A DNA stretch of 64,000 bases from JAKFEE01 sp036675815 (lineage in GTDB: Bacteria; Pseudomonadota; Alphaproteobacteria; Rhodospirillales; Magnetospirillaceae). Position numbers and translations under genes: made by a program. The notes below the pieces were generated by a model. The model did not search any database and was not told the origin of the DNA. It saw only the letters and a program-made list of their open reading frames with translations. This document shows positions 7,232 to 19,277 of the stretch, piece by piece. Each line of letters begins with the position of its first letter. The first letter of the stretch is position 1. The stretch lies in NCBI GenBank assembly GCA_036675815.1, contig JAKFEE010000021.1:248001-312000 (forward strand). Reading direction: 5' to 3'.

Positions 7232-9250
7232 CTACACCGCACGTGTCGCCTGCGCCAGCCAGGCCGCGGTCGCCGTATCGACCAGCGGGGTCAATTCCTG
7301 ACGGACGCGTGCGTGATAAGCATTCAGCCAGGCCAACTCGTTTTCGTCGAGCAGCGACCGCTCGACCAGCGCCAGATCGAGCGGCGCCAGGGTCAGCGTC
7401 TCGAAACCCAGCATCGGCCGTTCGGCACCGGCGATGGCGACCTCGGTCACCGCCACCAGGTTCTCGATGCGGATGCCGTAGGCGCCGGGCTTGTAGTAGC
7501 CCGGCTCGTTCGACAGGATCATGCCGGGCTGCAATGCCACGGCATTGCCGGCCTTCGAGATGCGCTGCGGCCCCTCGTGCACCGACAGGTAGCTGCCGAC
7601 GCCATGGCCGGTGCCGTGGTCGTAGTCCAGGCCCTCGGCCCATAGGGCGCGGCGGGCCAGCACGTCGAGTTGGCTGCCCGTGGTGCCGGCCGGAAAGCGG
7701 GCGGTGGCGAGGGCGATGTGGCCCTTGAGCACCAGCGTGAAGCGGCGCCGCTCTTCCGCACCGACGGTGCCGACGGCCACGGTGCGGGTGACGTCGGTGG
7801 TGCCGTCGAGGTACTGGGCGCCGGAATCGACGAGGTAGAGCTGGCCCGCCGCGATGCGCCGATCGCTGTCCGCGGTCGATCGGTAGTGGACGATGGCGCC
7901 ATTGGGGCCGGCGGCGGAGATGGTGGGGAACGACAGGCCCTGGAAGCGCTCGTTGGCCGCCCGAAACTCCTCGAGCTTGGCGGCGGCGGCCATTTCGTGG
8001 AGCTCGCCCTTCGCCGCCGCCTCCGCGAACCACGCCAGGAAACGGCTGAGCGCCGCCCCGTCGCGCCGATGGGCGGCGCGCATGCCGTCAAGCTCCACTT
8101 CATTCTTGCAAGCCTTCGGCAGGGCACAAGGGTCGGCGCCACGATCGAGGACAGCCCCGGCAGCGTGCAGCCGGTCGGCGATCCATGCCGGCACCGTCGC
8201 CGCTTCGAAACGAACCCGATGGCCGCTCAGCGCATCCAGCGCCCGGCCAAGATCGCGGGGATCGTCGAAGGCAACCGCGTCGCCCAGTTGCCCGGTCACA
8301 CCGGGCAGCAGCTTGCGCCGGTCGATGAACAGTTCGACCCGAGCATCCGCGTGAATGATAGCGAACGACAGGGGCAGCGGCGTGTATGGCACGTCGCTGC
8401 CGCGCAGGTTCAGCAGCCAGGCGATCGAATCGGGCGCGGTGAGCACGGCGGCGGCAACCTTGTCGGCCGTCAGCGCCGCGGCGACTTGCCCGCACTTGTC
8501 GGCGGCGGAGAGCCCGGCCACCGTCAGCGGATGCAGTGATACCGGCCCCAACGGCAGCGGGGGCTGACGGGTCCATACCGCATCGACGAGGTTACGTTCG
8601 CAGGCGACCAAGAAGCCGTCGGCCCGTTCGCAGGCGGCACGCAGGCGTTCGACGCCCTCCACGGCATGCAGCCAGGGATCGTAGCCCAGGCGCCCGGCGG
8701 GTGGCAGGTTCTCGGCGATCCAGCGTGTCGGCGGCTGCTCGACCAAGTGGCGGATCTCGAAACTGGCGGCGTCGACCTCGGCCGCCGCCTGCAACGTGTA
8801 TCGCCCGTCGACGAAAATGGCCGCCTTATCGGCCAGAATCACCGCGACGCCGGCCGAGCCGGTGAAGCCGCTGATCCAGGCCAGCCGCTGCGCCCGCTTG
8901 GCGACGTACTCACCCTGATGCTCGTCGGCGCGCGGCACGATGAAGCCGGCCAGCCCCCGGCGCGCCATTTCGGCGCGTAAGGCGTGGAGGCGCGCTGGCA
9001 GCGGCTGGCTCGGCTCACCTTCGGCCAGGATCTCGTCGCGCAGGGCGACCAGCCGCCGACGCAAGGCCGGCGATGGGCTCGGCGCAATCAGCGGCAGCCA
9101 ATGATCGTCGCTATGGGACGGAGGTGCCGCGGCGATACCGGCAACGATGTCGACCACCTCGGCCACCGACAGGCCCACCCCCTCGGCCCGCAGCAGCCGC
9201 TCGAGGCCCTCATCCCGTTCCTGCCCAGCGGAATCGCGCGGTGCTGTCAT
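7232..9250 (-). CDS. pepP: Xaa-Pro aminopeptidase (M24B)
   Basis: Dinuclear metalloenzyme that removes N-terminal residues preceding proline. 672 residues, the long three-domain form. Two creatinase-like N-terminal domains come first (LRAEMARRGLAGFIVPRADEHQGEY; AIFVDGRYTLQA). The C-terminal pita-bread domain has the metal ligands in order: the Asp in YLVDSGAQY, the Asp in GTTDVTRTV, the His in GTGHGVGSY, the Glu in LSNEPGYY and the Glu in RIENLVAV. ATG at 9250 is preceded by GGAGG; the upstream in-frame codons to 9358 look non-coding. Likely cytoplasmic, as no signal peptide is seen. Confidence 0.94.
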   Translation of the reverse strand: MTAPRDSAGQERDEGLERLLRAEGVGLSVAEVVDIVAGIAAAPPSHSDDHWLPLIAPSPSPALRRRLVALRDEILAEGEPSQPLPARLHALRAEMARRGLAGFIVPRADEHQGEYVAKRAQRLAWISGFTGSAGVAVILADKAAIFVDGRYTLQAAAEVDAASFEIRHLVEQPPTRWIAENLPPAGRLGYDPWLHAVEGVERLRAACERADGFLVACERNLVDAVWTRQPPLPLGPVSLHPLTVAGLSAADKCGQVAAALTADKVAAAVLTAPDSIAWLLNLRGSDVPYTPLPLSFAIIHADARVELFIDRRKLLPGVTGQLGDAVAFDDPRDLGRALDALSGHRVRFEAATVPAWIADRLHAAGAVLDRGADPCALPKACKNEVELDGMRAAHRRDGAALSRFLAWFAEAAAKGELHEMAAAAKLEEFRAANERFQGLSFPTISAAGPNGAIVHYRSTADSDRRIAAGQLYLVDSGAQYLDGTTDVTRTVAVGTVGAEERRRFTLVLKGHIALATARFPAGTTGSQLDVLARRALWAEGLDYDHGTGHGVGSYLSVHEGPQRISKAGNAVALQPGMILSNEPGYYKPGAYGIRIENLVAVTEVAIAGAERPMLGFETLTLAPLDLALVERSLLDENELAWLNAYHARVRQELTPLVDTATAAWLAQATRAV

Positions 9251-9456
9251 TGGCGCTCGCCTCCTGTCTGAGTTGAAGCTAAGGCAGGGCGAAGGGGCGG
9301 ACAAGACGCCGCTATCCGGCACCTCGGCCGCGACCATGCGGGCGGCGTAATGCTGCATTGCAAAAACGTCGCTCCGCTTCGGCCGCCCCTTGCCATATAT
9401 GGATAGTGTCGCGTCTGAGAAGACGTTGAAGTGATACCTAGAACTGGTGCAGTGCT

Positions 9457-9834
9457 ATGAATACTGACGCTCTCAACGAGATACGCAACCCGGATCGGCT
9501 GCTGGCCGAGGCCCGCCAGATGCGTGCCGAGGTCGTGGCGGCTTTCATCAAGCGCGCCGCCGCCCGAATCGCCGCCGGACTGGAACCGGTGATGGCGCCG
9601 CTGCGCCAGTGGCGCCAGCGCGCCGCGCTGGACATGGAACTGCGCTCGCTGTCGGACCACGAACTCCACGACATCGGCCTGGTCCGCAGCGACATCGACC
9701 GGGTGGTCAGGGGCAGCTATCGTGACGACCGTCGCGCCAAGGCGGCTTCGCGGCCCATTCTGGTCCGCCTCGCCCCCGGCGTCCGCCGCATCCAGGCCGA
9801 GGTCATCAAGGCCGATCCGAAGAAGGCGGCCTGA
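9457..9834 (+). CDS. DUF1127-family protein
   Basis: Small basic protein of 125 residues. The central segment LRSLSDHELHDIGLVRSDID followed by VVRGSY is the hallmark of the DUF1127 (YjiS-like) domain, whose small alphaproteobacterial members have been linked to phosphate and RNA metabolism. The flanks are longer than in the minimal 45-residue members: about 55 residues before and 40 after. It ends inside a perfect 20-bp palindrome shared with the stop codon of convergent prmA. The 206-nt upstream gap contains CCATATATGG (9393-9402), a perfect 10-bp palindrome of unknown role. Confidence 0.75.
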   Translation: MNTDALNEIRNPDRLLAEARQMRAEVVAAFIKRAAARIAAGLEPVMAPLRQWRQRAALDMELRSLSDHELHDIGLVRSDIDRVVRGSYRDDRRAKAASRPILVRLAPGVRRIQAEVIKADPKKAA

Positions 9835-9845
9835 TCAGGCCGCCA
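9826..9845. terminator. Perfect 20-bp palindrome containing both convergent stop codons
   Basis: GGCGGCCTGATCAGGCCGCC is a perfect dyad with no loop, centred on TGATCA. Its left half ends with the TGA of the DUF1127 gene and its right half begins with the stop of prmA on the other strand. It could serve as a bidirectional hairpin terminator, although there is no T-run on either side. Confidence 0.4.
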
Positions 9846-10731
9846 GAACCAGCGTCGTCCACCCGTTGACGACGACGCGGGAAACCAGGCGCAGTCCCTG
9901 TAGGCGGTGGGCGTTCAGCACCTGCCGCTCCTGCCGGGTCAGCAACCCCGACAGCACGGCCATGCCGCCCGGCGCCAGATGGCGCTTGAGTTGCGGCGCC
10001 ATGCGGCACAACGGCCGTGCCAGGATGTTGGCGACGATCAGGTCATAGGGCCGCCCCCGCGTCACCACCGGATTGCGATAGCCGTCGCTGACGACGGCGC
10101 CGATACGCCGGGCCAGACGATTACGCTCGGCGTTGAAGCGGCTGACCCGCACCGATTCCGGGTCGATGTCGGCGGCCCGCACCCGCACCGGCCACAGCCG
10201 CGCCATGCCCATCGCCAGAATGGCCGAGCCGCAGCCCAGGTCGAGCGGCCGGAACACCCGCCGGCACTTGGCTATGTGGGTCAAGGCGGTCAGGCAGCCG
10301 ATGGTGGTCGGGTGCTCGCCCGAGCCGAAGGCGGTGCCGGCATCGACCAGCAGCGGCAGCGTAGCCTTGGGCGCCTGGCCCTCCCAATGCGAGCCGTGGA
10401 CGAAGAAGCGGCCGACGCGAATGGGCGGAAACGACTGCAGATTTTCCGTCAGCCAGTCGACCTGGGGCAGGCGCGAATACTCGGCCGCCGGCGCCTCCAT
10501 GCCCAGGGACGCCGCACACACCGCCAGGGCCACGTCGATGGCGGCGCGATCCGGCGGGGCGCGGAACACGCCTTCCAGCCGCCAATCCGCCCCCTCGCCC
10601 GGATCCTTGCCCTCGGGCAGCATCATCGACACCGCGTCGGCGTGCGCAGACAGTGCCGCCTCGAAGGCGTCCAGCGCATGCTCGGGAACGGTGAGGGCGG
10701 CGCGCCAAAGATCGGGATGCGGCTTGGCCAT
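9835..10731 (-). CDS. prmA: Ribosomal protein L11 methyltransferase PrmA
   Basis: SAM-dependent enzyme that methylates ribosomal protein L11. 298 residues from the ATG at 10731; the open frame extends upstream to 11124 but that part is antisense to the helicase gene's own frame. The N-terminal substrate domain precedes DAGTAFGSGEHPTT, a PrmA signature. Then come the SAM-binding motif PLDLGCGSAILAMG, acidic motif II (VRAADIDPES) and the catalytic-loop region LIVANILARPLC. Lies 41 nt downstream of the helicase gene on the same strand and may be co-transcribed with it. Confidence 0.93.
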   Translation of the reverse strand: MAKPHPDLWRAALTVPEHALDAFEAALSAHADAVSMMLPEGKDPGEGADWRLEGVFRAPPDRAAIDVALAVCAASLGMEAPAAEYSRLPQVDWLTENLQSFPPIRVGRFFVHGSHWEGQAPKATLPLLVDAGTAFGSGEHPTTIGCLTALTHIAKCRRVFRPLDLGCGSAILAMGMARLWPVRVRAADIDPESVRVSRFNAERNRLARRIGAVVSDGYRNPVVTRGRPYDLIVANILARPLCRMAPQLKRHLAPGGMAVLSGLLTRQERQVLNAHRLQGLRLVSRVVVNGWTTLVLAA

Positions 10732-10772
10732 TGGCTTTCCTGTAACTGCTTTCGTCCGCGAAGGGGCCGTGT

Positions 10773-13049
10773 TTACGCCGCCGTCACGAAGCTGTCGATG
10801 ACCTTCTTCATCCCGGCCTTGTCGAAGTCGATCTCCAGCTTGTTGCCGTCGGCGGCGGTAACCCGGCCATAGCCGAATTTCTGGTGAAACACGCGGTCGC
10901 CGGGGCGGTAGGCGGCGGAGGTCTGGCGCGCCTCGGCCTTCCACGACGTGGCCTCGACCACCGGCGCCCGCTGCCAGCGCCTCGCCGCCTGCTCGTTCCA
11001 GCCGCCCCACGGCTCGGCAACGTCGCCTGCCTGGGTGCCGCCGTAGAGCCCGGGATCGCTGATCCGCTCGACATGCTCGGCCGGCAGTTCGTCGATGAAA
11101 CGCGACGGCAGGTTGGTCTGCCACTGATTGTAGACGCGGCGATTGGCGGCAAAGGAGATGTGGACCCGGTGACGGGCGCGGGTGATGCCGACATAGGCCA
11201 GCCGCCGCTCCTCCTCCAGACCCGACAAGCCCGATTCATCCAGGGCCCGCTGGTGCGGAAACACCCCCTCCTCCCAGCCGGGCAGGAAGACGCAGTCGAA
11301 TTCCAGGCCCTTGGCGGCGTGCAGGGTCATCACCGTGACCCGCTCGCTGGTCGCCTTCTCGTCATTCTCCATGACCAGGCTGACGTGTTCGAGGAAGCCG
11401 GCGAGGCTGTCGAACTCGGTCAGGGTGCCGACCAGTTCCTTGAGGTTCTCCAGGCGGCCCTGCGCCTCGGGCGTCTTGTCGCGCTGCCACATCTCGGTGT
11501 AGCCGGACTCGTCGAGGATGGTCTGGGCCAGCTCCGCCGCCGACATGGCGTCGGCCAGCGAGCGCCAGCGGGCGAAGTCGAGCGCCAGCCCCTGGAGCGT
11601 GCCGCGCGCCTTCGGCTTGAGCTCGTCGGTCTCGCACAGCACGCGCGCCGCCTCCAGCAGTGGCACGCCCTCGGCCTGGCGCAGCCGGTGCATGGCCTGC
11701 ACCGCGGCATCGCCCAGGCCGCGCTTGGGCACGTTGACGATGCGCTCGAAGGCGAGATCGTCGGCGGGCGACAGCACGACGCGGAAATAGGCGATGGCGT
11801 CGCGGATTTCGTGGCGCTCGTAGAAACGCGGGCCGCCGATGACGCGGTAGGGCACGCCGCAGGTGATCAGCCGCTCCTCGAACTCGCGGGTCTGGAAGCC
11901 GGCACGCACCAGGATGGCCATCTGGGACAGCCGCCGGCCGTTGCGCTGGAGCGTCTCGATGTCGTCGACGACGACGCGCGCCTCCTCCTGGCCGTCCCAG
12001 ACGCCGCGCACGATCAGCTTGTCGCCATCGCCGCTCGCGCCGCCGGGGCGCAGGGTCTTGCCCAGGCGGCCCTCGTTGTGGGCGATCAGCCCCGAGGCGG
12101 CGGCCAGGATCTGCGGGGTCGAGCGGTAGTTGCTCTCCAGCCGGACGACGGTGGCACCGGGAAAGTCGCGCTCGAATTTGAGAATGTTGCCGACCTCGGC
12201 GCCGCGCCAGGAATAGATCGACTGGTCGTCGTCGCCGACGCAGCAGATGTTCTTGTGTTCGCGCGCCAGCAGGCGCAGCCACAGATACTGCGCCACATTG
12301 GTGTCCTGGTACTCGTCGACCAGGATGTAGCGGAAGCGCCGCTGATAATCGGCCAGCACGTCGGCATTGGCCGGGTCCTGGAAGATTGTCAGGCAGTGCA
12401 GCAGCAAATCGCCGAAATCGCAGCAGTTCAGCGCGCGCAGGCGTTGCTGATAAGCCTCGTAGAGCTGCCCGGCACGGCCGCCGGCGAAATCTCCGGCCTC
12501 GCCGCCGCCGACCTTGGCCGGGGTCAGCCCCTTGTCCTTCCAACGCTGAATAATGCCCAACAGCGCCTGCGCCGGCCATTTCTTGGCGTCGACGCCTTCG
12601 GCTTCCATGAGCTGCTTGAGCAGGCGGATCTGGTCGTCGGTGTCGAGGATGGTGAACTGGCTGGTCAGGCCCACCAGCTCGGCATGGCGGCGCAGCAGCC
12701 GCACCCCCAGCGAGTGGAAGGTGCCCAGCCACACGTTCTCGGCCACCGGCCCGATCAGCGCCGCCACCCGCTCGCGCATCTCACGCGCCGCCTTGTTGGT
12801 GAAGGTCACCGCCAGGCATTCCCACGGCCGCGCCCGGCCGCTGTGCAGGATGTGGGCAAGGCGCGTGGTCAGCACGCGGGTCTTGCCGGTGCCGGCGCCC
12901 GATAGCACCAGTACCGGCCCGTCGATGGTCTCCACCGCCTGCCGCTGCTCGGGGTTGAGGCCGTCCAGCCACGGTGCCGGGGCATGGGCGGCAGCGGCCG
13001 GCGCCGCGAAGGCCGGCTCGTCGTCGTCGAGGTCGAAGGGATCGGACAT
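10773..13049 (-). CDS. UvrD/PcrA-type superfamily 1A DNA helicase
   Basis: 3'-5' DNA helicase for repair and replication restart. 758 residues from the ATG at 13049 (MSDPFDLDDDEP). All SF1A motifs are present: Q motif LNPEQRQAVE, Walker A SGAGTGKT, Ia VTFTNKAAREM, II LVDEYQDTN, III GDDDQSIYSWRGA, IV ESNYRS, V TLHAAKGLEFD and VI LAYVGITRAR. The C-terminus carries the PcrA/UvrD Tudor-like segment (YRPGDRVFHQKFGYGRV), which contacts RNA polymerase in PcrA. The acidic N-terminal extension of about 40 residues is common in alphaproteobacterial members. UvrD and PcrA naming differs between lineages, so no symbol is given. Confidence 0.95.
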   Translation of the reverse strand: MSDPFDLDDDEPAFAAPAAAAHAPAPWLDGLNPEQRQAVETIDGPVLVLSGAGTGKTRVLTTRLAHILHSGRARPWECLAVTFTNKAAREMRERVAALIGPVAENVWLGTFHSLGVRLLRRHAELVGLTSQFTILDTDDQIRLLKQLMEAEGVDAKKWPAQALLGIIQRWKDKGLTPAKVGGGEAGDFAGGRAGQLYEAYQQRLRALNCCDFGDLLLHCLTIFQDPANADVLADYQRRFRYILVDEYQDTNVAQYLWLRLLAREHKNICCVGDDDQSIYSWRGAEVGNILKFERDFPGATVVRLESNYRSTPQILAAASGLIAHNEGRLGKTLRPGGASGDGDKLIVRGVWDGQEEARVVVDDIETLQRNGRRLSQMAILVRAGFQTREFEERLITCGVPYRVIGGPRFYERHEIRDAIAYFRVVLSPADDLAFERIVNVPKRGLGDAAVQAMHRLRQAEGVPLLEAARVLCETDELKPKARGTLQGLALDFARWRSLADAMSAAELAQTILDESGYTEMWQRDKTPEAQGRLENLKELVGTLTEFDSLAGFLEHVSLVMENDEKATSERVTVMTLHAAKGLEFDCVFLPGWEEGVFPHQRALDESGLSGLEEERRLAYVGITRARHRVHISFAANRRVYNQWQTNLPSRFIDELPAEHVERISDPGLYGGTQAGDVAEPWGGWNEQAARRWQRAPVVEATSWKAEARQTSAAYRPGDRVFHQKFGYGRVTAADGNKLEIDFDKAGMKKVIDSFVTAA

Positions 13050-13117
13050 GGCGACAATATAGGCAGGGGGGGTGTATGGAGCACGCGATTTCAGCCTGTC
13101 GCTATGTCCTTCGCTTT

Positions 13118-13218
13118 CGTCGCTCCCGCGGAGGCGGGAGCCCATTTTCCAGAGGCGTCGGAACAGGCCGGTTCGGGATGGCTCTGGAAAATGGATTCCC
13201 GCCTCCGCGGGAATGACG
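13118..13218. repeat. REP-like inverted pair, family A
   Basis: Two arms in inverted orientation: CGCTCCCGCGGAGGCGGGAG then CCATTTTCCAGAG on the left, and CTCTGGAAAATGG then ATTCCCGCCTCCGCGGGAAT on the right, with an unrelated middle. The outer ends read CGTC and GACG. Related copies occur at 15254, 27444, 52967 and 58594. It lies in the divergent gap between the helicase gene and the methionine operon. Confidence 0.85.
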
Positions 13219-13302
13219 GCTCAAAGAGGCCGAAGGGCAACAGACACGGCGTGACGGGCGCGCCGACGTGTGTGGCTCAAAATTCCCCTTCATAGCGACA
13301 TA

Positions 13303-13320
13303 AAGATATGTTTATATCTT
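13303..13320. promoter_or_regulatory. Operator candidate of the methionine-operon regulator
   Basis: AAGATAT (13303-13309), GTTT, ATATCTT (13314-13320) is a perfect 7-bp inverted repeat with a 4-bp spacer. It ends 21 nt before the regulator's ATG, so binding would block its own promoter. ArsR-family repressors bind AT-rich dyads of this size, and the AAAGATAT-type core resembles what I recall for SahR sites in Proteobacteria. It is strikingly AT-rich in this GC-rich window. Confidence 0.6.
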
Positions 13321-13341
13321 GCCGACTTAAGCGGAGGGCCC

Positions 13342-14310
13342 ATGGACGAGGTGCTGGCAAGCTTGCGCGCGGCGGCGGAGCCGACACGGCTGCGGTTGCT
13401 GGCGCTGTGCGCCCAGGGCGACCTGACGGTGACCGAGCTGACCCAGATTCTCGGCCAGAGCCAGCCGCGCGTGTCGCGCCACCTCAAGCTCATGGTCGAG
13501 GCCGGGCTGCTGGAGCGTTTCCGCGAGGGCAGCTGGGCCTTCTATCGGCTGGCCCATGCCGGCCCCGGCGCCGAGCTGGCCCGGCGCATCCTGGGGCTGC
13601 TGCCCGGCGAAGACAACGTCCTGGCGCTCGATGCCGGCCGCCTCGACGGCATCAAGCGCGAGCGTGCCGCGGCCGCCGCCGCCTATTTCCGCCAGAATGC
13701 CGCCCAGTGGCACTCGATTCGCTCGCTGCACGTCGACGACGCCGAGGTCGAGGCGGCGCTGCTAGCCATCGCCCGCGCCCAGCCCATACAGGACCTGCTC
13801 GACGTCGGCACCGGCACCGGCCGGATCATGGAGGTGCTGGGGCCGCTGGTCGAGCGCGGCCTCGGCATCGATGAATCGCGCGAGATGCTGGCGGTGGCGC
13901 GGGCCAATCTCGAACGCGCCGGCTTGCGCCACTGCCACGTTCGCCACGCCGACATGTACCAGCTGCCATTGGCCAATGCCTCCTTCGACTTGGTCGCCAT
14001 CCACCAGGTGCTGCATTTTGCCGAGCGGCCGGCGGCGGTGATCGAAGAGGCGGCGCGGGTGCTGCGCCCGGGCGGACGGCTGCTGGTGGTCGACTTCGCC
14101 CCGCACGAGCTGGAGTCGCTGCGCGACGCGCACAGCCATCGGCGCCTCGGCTTTACCGACGCCGAGATCACCGGCTGGCTGCGCGGCGCCGGGCTGATGC
14201 CTGAGCGGCCGTGGCACCTGCCGGGCGAGGCCTTGACCGTAACCATCTGGCAGGCCGCCCGCCCGGGAAGTGCCGCCGCCATCCCCGAGACGACAGGAGC
14301 GAGAGCGTGA
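13342..14310 (+). CDS. ArsR-family regulator fused to a SAM-dependent methyltransferase (SahR-like)
   Basis: 322 residues in two domains. Residues 1-90 form an ArsR winged helix (AAEPTRLRLLALCAQGDLTV, QSQPRVSRHLKLMVEAGLLE, wing REGSWAFYRL). No cysteine metal site is visible in the DNA-binding helix, which argues against arsenic sensing. Residues ~110-310 form a class I methyltransferase with motif I LLDVGTGTGR, then LGIDESREM and the post-motif LRPGGRLLVVDFAP. It heads the metF-metH group behind a palindromic operator and overlaps metF by 4 nt, so it most likely senses SAM or S-adenosylhomocysteine and represses these genes. ATG at 13342 with GGAGG upstream. Whether the methyltransferase domain is catalytic or only a ligand sensor cannot be told. 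Confidence 0.85.
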   Translation: MDEVLASLRAAAEPTRLRLLALCAQGDLTVTELTQILGQSQPRVSRHLKLMVEAGLLERFREGSWAFYRLAHAGPGAELARRILGLLPGEDNVLALDAGRLDGIKRERAAAAAAYFRQNAAQWHSIRSLHVDDAEVEAALLAIARAQPIQDLLDVGTGTGRIMEVLGPLVERGLGIDESREMLAVARANLERAGLRHCHVRHADMYQLPLANASFDLVAIHQVLHFAERPAAVIEEAARVLRPGGRLLVVDFAPHELESLRDAHSHRRLGFTDAEITGWLRGAGLMPERPWHLPGEALTVTIWQAARPGSAAAIPETTGARA

Positions 14311-15200
14311 CCATGGAAATCCGTCCCTTCGGCGCGACGCTGCCGGTGACCGCCACGGCGCCGATCCAGGTTTCGTTCGAATTCTTCCCGCCCAAGACCG
14401 AGAAGATGCAGGAGACGCTGTGGGAAAGCGTCGAACGGCTGGCACCGTTGGCGCCGCGCTTCGTCTCGGTCACCTACGGCGCCGGCGGCTCGACGCGCGA
14501 ACGCACGCATGACACGGTGGTGCGCATTCGCCGCGAGACCGGTCTGGCGCCCGCCGCGCACCTGACCTGCATCGGCCACAGCCAAGGCGAGATCGAGGAC
14601 ATCGCCCGCCGCTACTGGGACGAGGGCATCCGTCACATCGTCGCCCTGCGCGGCGACCCGCCGGACGGCAGCAGCTATGACCCGCACCCCCAGGGCTACG
14701 CCTTCGCCGCCGACCTGGTGGCGGGCCTGCAGTGCATCGCCGATTTCGAGATCAGCGTCGGCACCTATCCCGAGGGCCATCCCGACCGCCCCGGCCTCGA
14801 TTTCGAACTCGACAACCTGAAGCGCAAGGTCGATGCCGGCGCCAGCCGCGCCATCACCCAGTATTTCTTCGACGTCGACCTCTATCGCCGCTTCCGCGAC
14901 CGCGCGCGCGCCGCCGGCATCACCATCCCCATCGTCCCCGGCATCCTGCCGGTGACCAATTTCGCCCAGGTGGTGAAGTTCTCGGCCGCCTGCGGCGCCT
15001 CGGTGCCGGCGTGGATGGCCGAGTTGTTCGCCGGGCTCGACGGCGACCCCGACACCCGCCGCCTGGTCGCCGCCACCGTCGCCGCCGAGCAGTGCCGCGC
15101 CCTGGCCGCCGACGGCGTCAGCGATTTCCATTTCTACACGCTGAACCGCGCCGACCTCACCTACGCCATCTGCCACATCCTCGGCGTCCGGCCGAAGTAA
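14307..15200 (+). CDS. metF: Methylenetetrahydrofolate reductase MetF
   Basis: FAD enzyme that reduces 5,10-methylene-THF to 5-methyl-THF, the methyl donor for MetH. 297 residues. TIM-barrel landmarks: SFEFFPPKT with the conserved Glu, VSVTYGAGGS, LTCIGHS, ALRGDPP and ITQYFFDVD. The start is a choice: GTG at 14307 overlaps the upstream stop (GTGA) and has AGGAG 7 nt before it, whereas ATG at 14313 would sit 13 nt from that site. GTG is therefore preferred. A 199-nt gap filled by a composite repeat separates it from metH. Confidence 0.95.
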   Translation: MTMEIRPFGATLPVTATAPIQVSFEFFPPKTEKMQETLWESVERLAPLAPRFVSVTYGAGGSTRERTHDTVVRIRRETGLAPAAHLTCIGHSQGEIEDIARRYWDEGIRHIVALRGDPPDGSSYDPHPQGYAFAADLVAGLQCIADFEISVGTYPEGHPDRPGLDFELDNLKRKVDAGASRAITQYFFDVDLYRRFRDRARAAGITIPIVPGILPVTNFAQVVKFSAACGASVPAWMAELFAGLDGDPDTRRLVAATVAAEQCRALAADGVSDFHFYTLNRADLTYAICHILGVRPK

Positions 15201-15208
15201 ACACACCC

Positions 15209-15367
15209 ACCGCAGAGGCACAGAGACACAGAGAGGGCGCAGAGACCGTATTCCGTCATTCCCGCGAAAGCGGGAATCCATTTTCCAGAAGCCTGAGTTA
15301 ATGGATGCCCGCTTCCGCGGGCATGACGATGGTGGTTCCATGTGCCCTCTTGATGTCTCTGTGCGGT
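15209..15367. repeat. Composite MITE-like repeat between metF and metH
   Basis: About 159 bp. Outer arms are inverted: ACCGCAGAGGCACAGAGACA (from 15209) faces the complement of TGTCTCTGTGCGGT (ending 15367). Inside lies a family-A REP pair (15254-15328): CATTCCCGCGAAAGCGGGAA on the left and GCCCGCTTCCGCGGGCATGA on the right. The same architecture recurs at 58555-58705 between gltD and gltB. No coding capacity. Confidence 0.75.
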
Positions 15368-15399
15368 GAACCGATCAGCACCAAACGAAAGAGTCACGA

Positions 15400-18876
<3,477 letters not shown>

Positions 18877-18882
18877 GGTTGT

Positions 18883-19000
18883 CCCTCTCCCGCCTGCGGG
18901 AGAGGGAAGGGCCCCGCGCAGCGGGTAGGGTGAGGGCTGCGCTCCGGCGTCCGAGCACCGCCCTCATCGCGCCGTCTCCCGTAAGCGGGAGAGGGGGCCC
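18883..19000. repeat. REP-like inverted pair, family B
   Basis: A near-perfect 24-bp hairpin (CCCTCTCCCGC / GCGGGAGAGGG around a 2-nt loop, 18883-18906) followed by GGGCCC and TAGGGTGAGGG. Then an inverted half starts CCCTCATCGCGCC (18961) and ends in TCTCCCGTAAGCGGGAGAGG. A related element lies at 21397-21516. It starts 7 nt after metH and may act as a 3' hairpin, though without a T-run. Confidence 0.8.
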
Positions 19001-19049
19001 AATCTTGCCATGGAGCAAACCTCCGCCGCCGGCTGTACTTCCTTTGCGG

Positions 19050-19277
19050 TTACTCGCTGTCGGGTAGCAGCCCTCGTCCGCCAGTGCTCTCCGGAGGATG
19101 GCCAGCCCTCGACGCCGCCATCCGCGTCAGGAGATCGAATTTCGCTTCGACGGCAATGAGCCGCCTGTCCATATCCTCGACCTGAACGGCAAGCTTCTCC
19201 GTCTTTCCGGCGAGAGATTGCAGTCGTTCCTCGATAAGGATCACCTTTTTCAGGGCCTCGACGGCTTCCTTGATCAT
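19050..19277 (-). CDS. Small coiled-coil protein of unknown function
   Basis: 75 residues, not recognised. Residues ~10-50 form a heptad-rich coiled coil (ILIEERLQSLAGKTEKLAVQ, then MDRRLIAVEAKFDLL); the tail is Gly/Pro/Arg-rich. Its ATG overlaps the stop of the upstream gene by 4 nt (19274-19277), so the two form a coupled pair. By layout the pair resembles toxin-antitoxin operons, but neither protein shows a known toxin motif. Confidence 0.5.
   Translation of the reverse strand: MIKEAVEALKKVILIEERLQSLAGKTEKLAVQVEDMDRRLIAVEAKFDLLTRMAASRAGHPPESTGGRGLLPDSE

Noticed and set aside
10884..12905. 673-residue open frame opposite the UvrD/PcrA-type helicase gene
   Set aside because: Reverse shadow; all SF1 motifs lie on the minus strand.
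13050..13117. Small gene between the helicase gene and the methionine operon
   Set aside because: Open frames here run through the REP palindromes and have no start signals.
18883..18906. Intrinsic terminator directly after metH
   Set aside because: The hairpin is strong but belongs to a repeat family and has no T-run, so it is listed as a repeat.
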